From JBOFHT01 sp051649785 (lineage in GTDB: Archaea > Methanobacteriota > Methanobacteria > Methanobacteriales > Methanobacteriaceae), in the NCBI GenBank assembly GCA_051649785.1, contig JBOFHT010000047.1, positions 1-34,006 on the forward strand: DNA of 34,006 nt, read 5' to 3'. Shown here piece after piece: positions 16,867-24,705 of this stretch; position 1 is the stretch's first letter, and each line of letters starts with the position of its first letter. The notes under the pieces are model-generated. The model was given only the letters and a program-made list of their open reading frames with translations. It searched no databases and was not told the origin of the DNA. Position numbers and translations under genes: made by a program.

Positions 16867-17259
16867 ATGAATATGAAACTAATAATAGTAAGTGGATTAT
16901 CAGGAATTACAAGTTTACTATGGATTATTGGACTAATACTAGCAGATATAAACCTATTTTTAATAGCTATGGCAGTATTAATTATAAATTTAATAATATT
17001 TATTAAAAATATGGATGAAATAAAAAACAGCATAAAGTCACAAATAGATGATGAGAGAACAGAATATATAAAAAGAAAATCCAGTGAAACATCATTTGGA
17101 GTATTAATAGCATTAAATATATATTTAGGCGTAGCTATAATAACATTAAGAAATATATATCCAGAATATTTAATAACAGGATATTTTTTAATAATAACAA
17201 CAGTTATTGGGCTTATAACTTATGCTATTGTTGAAAAGTATTATAAAAGTAAATATTGA
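16867..17259 (+). CDS. DUF2178-like small membrane protein
   Basis: The 130-residue protein has four predicted membrane helices at about 4-24, 29-49, 78-97 and 104-125. Between helices 2 and 3 lies a cytoplasmic loop D-D-E-R-T-E-Y-I-K-R-K-S-S, which resembles the D-E-R motif of DUF2178 proteins. That family is typically encoded next to a small XRE-type regulator, exactly as here (the next gene starts 17 bases after the stop). The function of the family is not established. The SD is TAGGTGAT before ATG 16867; ATG 16873 is an alternative start. Confidence 0.78.
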   Translation: MNMKLIIVSGLSGITSLLWIIGLILADINLFLIAMAVLIINLIIFIKNMDEIKNSIKSQIDDERTEYIKRKSSETSFGVLIALNIYLGVAIITLRNIYPEYLITGYFLIITTVIGLITYAIVEKYYKSKY

Positions 17260-17275
17260 GATAATACTAGATAAT

Positions 17276-17467
17276 ATGAAAAACAAATTAAAAGTTTACA
17301 GAGCTATGGCATCCATTACACAAGAAGAGCTAGCTAAAAAGCTGGAAGTTAGTAGACAGACAATCATATCAATAGAGAATGATAAATACGACCCTTCTCT
17401 TAAATTAGCTTTTAAAATAGTTAAGTTTTTTGATGTTAAAATAGAAGATATATTCATCACAGAATGA
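17276..17467 (+). CDS. small XRE-family helix-turn-helix regulator
   Basis: The 63-residue protein is almost only an HTH_3 domain. The sequence runs T-Q-E-E-L-A-K-K-L-E-V-S-R-Q-T-I-I-S-I-E, then Y-D-P-S-L-K-L-A-F-K-I, with the C-terminal D-I-F of the YozG-like small regulators. I chose ATG 17276 (M-K-N-K-L-K-V-Y-R) because the fold starts there. The longer frame from 17222 overlaps the upstream gene and adds unrelated residues. It likely controls its own two-gene cassette with the DUF2178 protein. Confidence 0.87.
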   Translation: MKNKLKVYRAMASITQEELAKKLEVSRQTIISIENDKYDPSLKLAFKIVKFFDVKIEDIFITE

Positions 17468-17556
17468 CAAACAATAAAATATATGAGCATATATCCAATT
17501 AATTATTAAAGAAAATTATTATTATTAATTAATTCATGCGTTAGGGAGATGATTAA

Positions 17557-18672
17557 ATGGTTTTAGAATCTTTTAATATTTCAATTATTATGATTTTGTT
17601 GCTTATTTTCCCATTAATTGTTTATTTAATCTATGAAATATTACCTAAAATTAAACATAACAAATATAATAAAGAAATATATTACAATCCCCCTACTAAC
17701 GATCCTCCAGCTTTAATAAATTCTCTTTTTGGTGGAGGAATAAATAAAGAAAGGGGTGAAATAAATATTGAATGTTTTTATTCTACATTATTAGATTTAA
17801 TAAATAGAAAATATGTTTCTGTTAAAATAGTTAGTAAAAAATATAAAGTACCTAATAAAAAGAATAAAGAGAATAAACTGAAAAAATCCCAAAATAATGA
17901 AATTGATTTAGAATATGAAAAATCATTAGACAAGGTTATTTTAAAAATAAATAAATTAAGAGTAAATAAACCACTAGATAAACTATATCCATTTGAGAAA
18001 AATGTTTTAAAATGCATATCTGTATTAGAACATAATGGAAATATTGATATTCTTAATACAGTTGATATTACTACAAAAAGATTAAAAGTAAACACATTTC
18101 AAAAGAATTATGATAATTGGATAAAAAATTTCTATAATGAATTCTTTAAAAATAATAAAATAAAATTTTTTAATAATCGATTCAAACAGGTATTAAAAGC
18201 ATATAAGCTATTTTTATTGATAATTTTCGTTTCTACTTTCGTATTTTCTTATTTAGAAGGATTATATTTAAATTTAGTGCTTATTTTAATCATTGGAATT
18301 TTATCCGTATGTTTAATAATAGTTCCTTTTAAAGGTCTTCTTGGATGGACTAAAGAAGGTAAAGAACTTAAAGTAAAATGGGACTTATTCAAAAACTATT
18401 ACACTAAAACTTTAAAGAACTCACCCATATCCCAAGAGTTTTTAGATAGTGGAATAACTCATATTCCATATTTATTTGCATTAGGAATTCCTAGATCTTT
18501 TTTAATAAGTAATTTTAGTCAATCCAATAACATTACAGATACCTATTTATTCCTAAAATACGGGACATATTCAGTGATAAAAGAGATTGTAATTGACCTT
18601 TTAGCTGCTGACGGCACATTTGAACCCAAATATCATAGTACTACTGGAAATTTCGTACCAGGATATGGGTAA
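17557..18672 (+). CDS. DUF2207-like membrane protein
   Basis: The 371-residue protein has an N-terminal helix (about 8-30), then Y-N-P-P-T-N-D-P-P-A-L-I-N-S-L, the conserved segment that follows the membrane anchor in DUF2207 proteins. Two further helices at about 215-262 are followed by G-W-T-K-E-G-K-E-L-K-V-K-W-D, also typical of the family. The usual extracellular N-terminal beta domain is missing, so this is a short form or a truncated one. The central cytoplasmic part (about 85-210) is highly charged and Lys/Asn-rich. The start has GGAGATGATT upstream. The function of the family is unknown; the assignment is by motif and layout. Confidence 0.7.
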   Translation: MVLESFNISIIMILLLIFPLIVYLIYEILPKIKHNKYNKEIYYNPPTNDPPALINSLFGGGINKERGEINIECFYSTLLDLINRKYVSVKIVSKKYKVPNKKNKENKLKKSQNNEIDLEYEKSLDKVILKINKLRVNKPLDKLYPFEKNVLKCISVLEHNGNIDILNTVDITTKRLKVNTFQKNYDNWIKNFYNEFFKNNKIKFFNNRFKQVLKAYKLFLLIIFVSTFVFSYLEGLYLNLVLILIIGILSVCLIIVPFKGLLGWTKEGKELKVKWDLFKNYYTKTLKNSPISQEFLDSGITHIPYLFALGIPRSFLISNFSQSNNITDTYLFLKYGTYSVIKEIVIDLLAADGTFEPKYHSTTGNFVPGYG

Positions 18673-18753
18673 ATAAATATAATAGAAATAATAAGAATAA
18701 TATAAAAATTTTTAAAAAAATAAAATATAAGTGAATAAATCTAAAAATAGTGT

Positions 18754-19034
18754 ATAGTAATAATAGCATCTCAAGAGTAACCCACATTCTGTTTTATACA
18801 GCATTCATCTATGCGGACTACTTTTGCTTCAAACAGTAATCATTAGCAACTTTGCCCTTGCATCCTATAGATTGGCCGTTTCACCGTTCCTTTTATATGT
18901 CAATCAGCAAATTAAAAAAATATAATGCAAAATGTAATTATAAAACCCTTTGCATCATATAGTCATTCACATAAAAGACGTGTCCTTTCTGTTCCAGAGT
19001 CATACTTCTCAGCATATGCCTTTCAACATTATAC
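18754..19034 (-). pseudogene. rnpB: 5'-truncated second copy of the RNase P RNA gene
   Basis: This is a direct repeat of the 3' part of the complete RNase P RNA gene at 20988-21312. The 3'-terminal roughly 133 bases (about 18761-18893) look identical, including the universally conserved ACAGAAT..GGGTTA element. The next stretch is longer and diverged in a variable loop, and the remainder differs at a few sites. Similarity ends at about 19034. The 5' strand of P1 and the conserved GAGGAAACTCCGC segment are absent, so it cannot fold as a complete RNase P RNA. It is either the displaced end of the gene after an insertion or the product of a local duplication. Confidence 0.85.
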
Positions 19035-19338
19035 CTTTACTATTAAACCTTAAATAGATATTTAAAACAAATAAAAGGAGATATGAAAAGTTAATCCATA
19101 ACTATATCAAAATTTGTTTTATACTAAATATATAATTATTATATACCTATTAAAAAACAGTTTATATAATTTACTATTAAAAATAAATAATAAAAGTGGA
19201 AATCAGTTATACGAAAATATCGTACAAGTGAAACTTCCCTCAAGTGATGGTAAAAATTAATTTGCATTATTTATGTTCTAATATATGCCTAATCTTTAGA
19301 GGATTATATCTTAAAATAGTTAATATAAATATAATAAT
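19035..19338. other. gene-free stretch between the rnpB fragment and rhuM
   Basis: About 300 bases of AT-rich DNA without a supported gene. It contains one copy of the ATACGAAAATATCGTA motif and a short open stretch that reads Y-E-N-I-V-Q-V-K and stops at about 19260. Confidence 0.4.
19209..19224. repeat. 16-bp inverted repeat, left copy (TACGA-N5-TCGTA)
   Basis: ATACGAAAATATCGTA occurs here and in inverted orientation at 20491-20506, on the two sides of the rhuM-family gene. Each copy is itself a perfect 5-5 palindrome with a five-base spacer, so it could be a protein-binding site or an element end. Confidence 0.6.
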
Positions 19339-20391
19339 TTAATTATTCTTTTTAGTTAATTTTTTCAGATTTTCAGATTCTTCGATAAATTTATTATAAT
19401 CTGACTTATACATTTTATCTTGTATGGGTCTGTATTTTTCATATTCTTCTTTAACAAATTTATTAACATCTTCTCTACTTATTTTGCCTTTACCTTGAAG
19501 AATATAATATTCATTAAACTCTAAAAATTTATCTAACTTATCCACCCAATCTTTCATACTCATAGGAATTTGTCTTGATGCCTGGTTTTCAGCATAATCA
19601 AGATACATATTCACAATTCTTCTAAGCTCAGACATTTCAGATTCCACTAAATAATTTTTAGCTGTTTTAGCATCATTATAGTAAACTTTTCCATCTGGTG
19701 CTTTGTCCCATGTACTTAGCCCCATATTAGGTTTTTCACTACTAGCCCTTTCTGCTATTATTTCTGGTGCAGTTAATCCTGTAACGGCATAATGTAATTT
19801 ATTTTGAACATTCATGAAGAATCCTTTTGTTATTTCTGCATCTTTATTATAATCATAAGCAGTTGCATATATATCAGTTACTTGTTCGTATAATCTTCGC
19901 TCAGATAATCTTATATCCATTATTATTTCCAAAACTTGTTTGAAATAATCTATTCCAATCCTTGTACCATTTTTCAATAATTCAGTATCTATTGCAAATC
20001 CTTTAATAATATAATCCCTTAATATTGTTGTAGCCCATTTTCTAAAGTGTGTTGCTTCTTTTGAATTTACACGATACCCTAATGAAATAATAGCATCCAA
20101 ATTATAAAGTATGGGTTGTGTTTTCGCTTTAGGATTAATTATAACGATTCTACTATTAGTTGAATCGTTCGGATTAAAGCTTACTTCTTCTTTATTAAGT
20201 TCTCCAGATTCAAAAATATTATTCAAGTGCTTACTTACATTTGCATTACTAACCTTAAATACACTACTCATCGTTTTTTGTGTAGTCCAAAATGTTTCAT
20301 TTTCTTGGTCAACAACAACATTTAATTCAACAGCTCCGTCAGTCCCAACATATAATAATGTTTTAACTAATTCCTTGCTATTTTCTACCAT
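19339..20391 (-). CDS. RhuM-family protein
   Basis: The 350-residue protein matches the RhuM (virulence-associated, PF13310) family along its length. It has a start L-L-Y-V-G-T-D-G-A-V-E-L-N-V, then T-F-W-T-T-Q-K-T-M-S-S-V-F as the DNA-binding-like helix region. These are followed by I-L-Y-N-L-D-A-I-I-S-L-G-Y-R-V-N and H-F-R-K-W-A-T. The later part is helical, with a charged C-terminus ending in Lys/Asn. The family was named from a Salmonella island gene, is common on mobile DNA and next to restriction systems, and has no settled function. An AAGGAG site is 11 bases before the ATG. It lies between two copies of rnpB sequence and between two palindromes, which suggests it arrived as cargo. Confidence 0.9.
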   Translation of the reverse strand: MVENSKELVKTLLYVGTDGAVELNVVVDQENETFWTTQKTMSSVFKVSNANVSKHLNNIFESGELNKEEVSFNPNDSTNSRIVIINPKAKTQPILYNLDAIISLGYRVNSKEATHFRKWATTILRDYIIKGFAIDTELLKNGTRIGIDYFKQVLEIIMDIRLSERRLYEQVTDIYATAYDYNKDAEITKGFFMNVQNKLHYAVTGLTAPEIIAERASSEKPNMGLSTWDKAPDGKVYYNDAKTAKNYLVESEMSELRRIVNMYLDYAENQASRQIPMSMKDWVDKLDKFLEFNEYYILQGKGKISREDVNKFVKEEYEKYRPIQDKMYKSDYNKFIEESENLKKLTKKNN

Positions 20392-20409
20392 AGTATTCTA
20401 TTCTCCTTA

Positions 20410-20532
20410 TTAACTAATTCCCGAAATCATTCCAATATCAGCTAAAGCTGTTAATCGCTGTTTTCCCACAGAAACATTCGTTTTCAAACTTACGATATTT
20501 TCGTATGGTTCAATAGATTTTTCTTTTAATTT
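20410..20532 (-). pseudogene. possible 3' fragment of a lost coding gene
   Basis: A 41-codon open stretch without a start codon reads ...YENIVSLKTN then V-S-V-G-K-Q-R-L-T-A-L-A-D-I-G-M-I-S-G-I-S before its stop. The second half resembles a C-terminal helix-turn-helix, and base use is less AT-rich than the flanks. It ends just upstream of rhuM and contains the right palindrome. I cannot name a family; chance is possible. Confidence 0.3.
20491..20506. repeat. 16-bp inverted repeat, right copy (TACGA-N5-TCGTA)
   Basis: TACGATATTTTCGTAT, the exact reverse complement of 19209-19224, located about 100 bases upstream of the rhuM start. Confidence 0.6.
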
Positions 20533-20664
20533 TCATTTAAGATTATTTATTTTTATTGATTTTAAAATATTTAAATGTAATATAAAAAGCATTATTTATC
20601 ATTTATATGATTTAATTTTAAAAATGCAATATTTCATATAAATTATCAAAGAAACAAAACAAGA

Positions 20665-20982
20665 TGAGTCGTGGCCAAGACTCGAAAAATAAAAAATTAT
20701 GGTGTCAACATCATAAAAATAAAGAAAATACACAAATTAAACGAAAAAATATTTCACAAAAAATATAAAAAATAATCGTTAAAATAAAATAACCTGCAAT
20801 ACCATATCCCTAATATAAAAAGCAAAAAAAGAAAGAAAAAGCAAGTATTGGGTAGGAATATACTTAATATTTATTACATTCTAATAGTAGCTATAGCTTG
20901 CCAATGAGATATAAAAAATTAACACAATAATACCAATAATGTACGATACCATTTTTTCTAGCATTATGGTCATCACGAGTCA
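20665..20982. mobile_element. possible non-coding insertion-element relic
   Basis: The left edge is TGAGTCGTGGCCA and the right edge, read inverted, is TGACTCGTGATGACCA. Both resemble TGAGTCGTGGTCA at 33621, about 95 bases upstream of a transposase start. The 318 bases between them contain no gene. The left edge also forms a near-perfect 18-base palindrome, GAGTCGTGGCCAAGACTC. An IS or MITE remnant just downstream of rnpB is plausible but rests on short matches. Confidence 0.35.
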
Positions 20983-20987
20983 ATATT

Positions 20988-21312
20988 ATAGTAGTAATAG
21001 CATCTCAAGAGTAACCCACATTCTGTTTTATACAGCATTCATCTATGCGGACTACTTTTGCTTCAAACAGTAATCATTAGCAACTTTGCCCTTGCATCCT
21101 ATAGATTGGCCGTTTCACCGTTCCTTTTTATATGTCAATCAGCAAAAGTAAAAAACCATTGCATCATAGTCATTCATATAAAAGACGTGTCGTTTCTGCT
21201 CCAGAGTCATACTTCTCAGTATATGTCTTTCAACATTATAGTTTCTGTGTGATGTGCGGAGTTTCCTCAGTGTTTCCACCGGTAGCTGCCTTTGACTTGC
21301 TATCACTACTAC
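20988..21312 (-). ncRNA. rnpB: RNase P RNA (complete gene)
   Basis: This is the catalytic RNA that removes tRNA 5' leaders. In transcript sense it starts with GUAGUAGUGAUAGCA, which pairs with the 3' end UGCUAUUACUACUAU to form P1. Then come the conserved ACUGAGGAAACUCCGC (CR-I), GCAGAAACGACACGUC in the specificity domain, and AUAGAUGAAUGCUGU. The terminal ACAGAAUGUGGGUUA (CR-V) closes the set. At about 325 nucleotides it fits archaeal type A RNA. The ends were placed from the P1 pairing and may be off by a few bases. A truncated second copy lies 2.2 kb downstream at 18754-19034. Confidence 0.93.
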
Positions 21313-21487
21313 TTAATATTATAACTATAGCTAAAAATAGCTAATAGTGATAAAATTGATAAATAAATTTGAGATTAATTTGTAAAAGTAAAAATCTTTT
21401 AAAAATATTAGTTAATTTTATATCTTTTTTATTATTGAAGATATTGAAATAAGTTAAAATAAGTATTTGGAGTATTTAATAAAAATA

Positions 21488-21562
<75 letters not shown>

Positions 21563-21893
21563 AAACGAATGTATAAAATAATTCTAAATAAAATAGTGTT
21601 AAAGCAATACTAAAACAGTATTAAAACTAATATTAAAAAATAATTGAAACATTAATTACTGCAACATAACTACATTAGGTTTATTAGTATATAAACCTTT
21701 CCATGACATTTTTAAAATATCTATAAATTTATAGAAGTCGGAAATATAGAATTATTAATTTAGGACAAATACAGTAAGATATAGTAAAATATGAAAAATA
21801 TAATAAAATGTATTGAAAAATATTAATAAAAATATTTAAAATAGCTAAAAATTAAAAGTAAGAAATAAGAATAATAAATAAAATAAAAATTAT

Positions 21894-22403
21894 TTATTCT
21901 TTTTCGAGTTTAGCCAATCTTTCATCAATAGAATCAATACGTTCATTTGTAAAAGACTTGTATTCATTAAATCTTTTTTCTAAGTTGTCAATGTTGCTAT
22001 AAGCCACATCACAACGTTTAGCTAATTCATCAGTATCTTCTTTAGTAGCTAGGTTCCAATCTTTAATTAATTGATCGCTTTTTTCATCTAAAAATGCATC
22101 AATTTTCTTTGAAAATGCATCAGTATTAATATTAGGCATATCAATATCTTTGAATTTACCTTTTAATTTGTCACTAACTGAAGTTTTCTCATCATTTTCC
22201 ATTGCAGACATAGTTTCCTCATTTAAATTAACTGAAGTTGATTCACTTTTAGATTCATTACCATATAATGGATTTGAGACACCGGCAGGAACATAAGACC
22301 TTGCTTTATCCATCATTTGAGGATTATTTATAAGATAATAATATAAAAGTACTATTATAGCCCCTACTAAAAGTAAAATAGCTAATATTTCTAATGCTGT
22401 CAT
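21894..22403 (-). CDS. membrane-anchored coiled-coil protein A
   Basis: The 169-residue protein has one N-terminal membrane helix (about 5-24) and then a mostly helical cytoplasmic part. The features are a Ser/Glu-rich linker (about 48-75), K-L-K-G-K-F-K-D-I-D, and a C-terminal coiled coil ending in I-D-E-R-L-A-K-L-E-K-E. GGTGG lies upstream of the ATG. The next gene upstream on the same strand encodes a protein of the same plan that shares the E-R-L-A-(K/R)-L-E motif, so they may work as a pair. I do not recognise the family. Confidence 0.75.
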   Translation of the reverse strand: MTALEILAILLLVGAIIVLLYYYLINNPQMMDKARSYVPAGVSNPLYGNESKSESTSVNLNEETMSAMENDEKTSVSDKLKGKFKDIDMPNINTDAFSKKIDAFLDEKSDQLIKDWNLATKEDTDELAKRCDVAYSNIDNLEKRFNEYKSFTNERIDSIDERLAKLEKE

Positions 22404-22532
22404 TAAACCACCCCAAAACTTAATTTAGTATAAAACTTATTTTATAAAACATAATATAATTAAATTCTAGTTTATAAAATATTATAAAATTTTATTTTAT
22501 AAAAATTATTTAATTAATAAGATAAGTTATAC

Positions 22533-22940
22533 TTACTTCTTTTTTTGAAGTTCTTTTTCCTTTTTCTCAATTTCATTTAGGATTTTTGCAAGTTTTTTCT
22601 GTTCAGTTGCAGCTTCTAAACGTGCTAATCGCTCGTTAATTTCACTGTGAAGAAAACCTACTTCATTCATAACCCCAGATGTAGATTGCCTAATTTGAGA
22701 TAAGTGTTCCTGTTGATCTTTTGGTAAAGGAATTTGGTTTTCCATTAAACGCTTTGATTCTAAATCTTTTTCAACCATAGCTATTTTTTTAAGTTCAATT
22801 TCCTTATCCATTAATTTAACTGTTGATTGTGACCTTTTAACTTTAGACCATTGGAAAACAACTATTATAATAGTTATAACCAAAAGTACAGCTACTGCCA
22901 AAATAATCAACATTTCTGTAGATATAGTAAGTTCTACCAT
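22533..22940 (-). CDS. membrane-anchored coiled-coil protein B
   Basis: The 135-residue protein has one N-terminal membrane helix (about 8-29), a basic segment W-S-K-V-K-R, and a long charged helix with heptad-like spacing. The helix includes I-N-E-R-L-A-R-L-E, and the tail is Lys/Glu-rich (K-E-K-E-L-Q-K-K-K). GGAGGT at good spacing supports the ATG. It lies 129 bases upstream of protein A on the same strand. The family is not recognised. A role in organising something at the membrane is only a guess from the shape. Confidence 0.75.
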   Translation of the reverse strand: MVELTISTEMLIILAVAVLLVITIIIVVFQWSKVKRSQSTVKLMDKEIELKKIAMVEKDLESKRLMENQIPLPKDQQEHLSQIRQSTSGVMNEVGFLHSEINERLARLEAATEQKKLAKILNEIEKKEKELQKKK

Positions 22941-23417
22941 TTAATACCTCCATTAACCATAATACAATTATTATAATGTATAAATGACTTTATAATACAA
23001 TTATATTAGTAAAAGTGGCGTTATATAAATAATTATACTAAATAATTATATAAATTATATAATAATGTTTTATATAAATATATTAATACTATACATTAGA
23101 TTTATAATAATGTATTATATATAATAATTTATTTATGTATTAGACCTAATACTATTAATAACACTATAACTTTGTGTTTTGAAATATATAAATATTGTTG
23201 TTAAAACATTAAAAATACTTAAAATATCATTAAATAAATTAAAGCAAGACTAAACGATGTTATAAATAATTAATACTATAAATAATTAAAATTATATCTA
23301 AGAAATAATAATAATAATAATAATAGTATACTCTGGAAATATAAAAGAAGTAATTACCTTAATTACCTAATAAATAATATTACATAATAAATAATTAAAA
23401 GTATAAATTGTGATTTT
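22941..23417. other. AT-rich intergenic region between divergent genes
   Basis: These 477 bases separate coiled-coil protein B (minus) from map (plus). They hold many overlapping TATA-like stretches at about 23020-23130 and an ATA triplet run at about 23307-23330. Two promoters are expected, but no single element stands out. I see no gene. Confidence 0.5.
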
Positions 23418-24347
23418 ATGATAGAAGAAATAGATGCTTATCAAAAAGCTGGAAAAATAGTAGCCGATGTTCGAGAAGAAGCTATTAAAATGATTAAAGA
23501 TGGAAATCTCTTACTAGACCTTGTAGAATTTGTTGAAAGTGAAACAATTAAAAGAGGAGCAGGTATTGCATTTCCTTGTAATGTATCAATCAATGAAATT
23601 ACAGCCCACTATACAGGGCAGGTTGGCGACACTACTAGATTTCAAAGAGGAGATATGGTTAAATTAGATTTGGGTGCACACATTGATGGGTTTATTGCAG
23701 ATAGTGCTATAACTATAATAGCTAGCAGTGCAGATATTGAAGATAAATTTGATACAGACATTGTTAATAAAAATGAAGAAATGGTTGAAGCATCAGCAGA
23801 AGGTCTTGATGCTGCAATAGCTACAGTACGAGATGGAGCTACATTAGGAGCTATTGGAAAGGCAGTTGAAGAAGCAATAAATGCAAGGGGATTTAATCCA
23901 GTTGCAAACCTTACAGGTCATAGTATGGAACAATGGGTACTTCATTCAGGAGTTTCAGTACCAAATACTAGTGAAAACAATGATTATAAAATAAAGGAAG
24001 GAGATGTTTTAGCTATTGAACCATTTGCAACAGATGGAATTGGTTGGGTAGTAGATACACCCCATACAATAATTTACAGGTTCTTAAAAGATCGCCCACT
24101 TCGTATTACACATGACAAAAGAGTTTTAACTAATATAAAAGAAAACTATCCAATTCTACCCTTCTCAAAAAGATGGCTAGCTAGTGATTTTAATGAAAAT
24201 AGATTAAATGCATCTATGAGAATGTTATCCCAATCAATGGCAATATATCCATATCCTGCATTAAAAGAACAGTCTGGTTGTTGGGTTTCACAAAAAGAAC
24301 ATACAGTTATTGTTGAAGATGACGGTTGCATAATCATAACAGAATAA
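23418..24347 (+). CDS. map: methionine aminopeptidase, type 2
   Basis: This enzyme removes the initiator methionine from new proteins. The pita-bread fold and the five metal ligands are visible: D84 (K-L-D-L-G), D95 (I-A-D-S-A), H168 (L-T-G-H-S), E201 (A-I-E-P-F) and E294 (Q-K-E-H-T). The substrate-contacting H64 (T-A-H-Y-T) is also present. The helical insertion between H168 and E201 and the archaeal length of about 300 residues identify type 2. The ATG has GTGAT four bases upstream. It lies opposite coiled-coil gene B and converges on the frh operon. Confidence 0.95.
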   Translation: MIEEIDAYQKAGKIVADVREEAIKMIKDGNLLLDLVEFVESETIKRGAGIAFPCNVSINEITAHYTGQVGDTTRFQRGDMVKLDLGAHIDGFIADSAITIIASSADIEDKFDTDIVNKNEEMVEASAEGLDAAIATVRDGATLGAIGKAVEEAINARGFNPVANLTGHSMEQWVLHSGVSVPNTSENNDYKIKEGDVLAIEPFATDGIGWVVDTPHTIIYRFLKDRPLRITHDKRVLTNIKENYPILPFSKRWLASDFNENRLNASMRMLSQSMAIYPYPALKEQSGCWVSQKEHTVIVEDDGCIIITE

Positions 24348-24669
24348 AGTCCGTATATTACCACATTAGCTACTAATAATATTAAAAATAAGATTATAAT
24401 TAATATATAAGATAATATTAGAGATATTATGGATATTATGAATACTAACAATACTATTGAGTACAATAATATAATTATTTGAAAAATAGCTACTAATTTT
24501 AATTTAAAAAGTAATATAAAAAGTACTGTTGGCAATAATAATAATAATAATAATAAGTGTTCTAAAATTGAATACTGCGAAAATTAAAATAAAAATAGGC
24601 ACTAAATAAATGTTAATAAATGTTAATAATTGAATTTTAAAATAAATATTAAAGTAAATATTAAAATAT
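24348..24669. other. map-frhB convergent intergenic region
   Basis: This is the space between the map stop and the frhB terminator. It is AT-rich with an AAT triplet run at about 24535-24556. No gene is supported; the frames that cross it are low complexity. Confidence 0.5.
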
Positions 24670-24705
24670 AAAAAAGAAAAGAAAAAATAAAAAAAGTGAA
24701 AAAAT
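24670..24705 (-). terminator. oligo-T terminator of the frh operon
   Basis: On the minus strand the bases directly after the frhB stop contain four runs of six or seven T in 35 bases. That is the strongest T-cluster in the window and fits an archaeal transcription terminator. Confidence 0.6.

Noticed and set aside
16785..17033. Minus-strand hydrophobic frame opposite the DUF2178 gene
   Set aside because: The mirror of membrane-helix codons; the plus-strand gene has a good ribosome site and regulator partner.
21058..21344. Two plus-strand open frames of 64 and 70 codons
   Set aside because: They lie on the antisense strand of the RNase P RNA gene, whose conserved elements explain the sequence.
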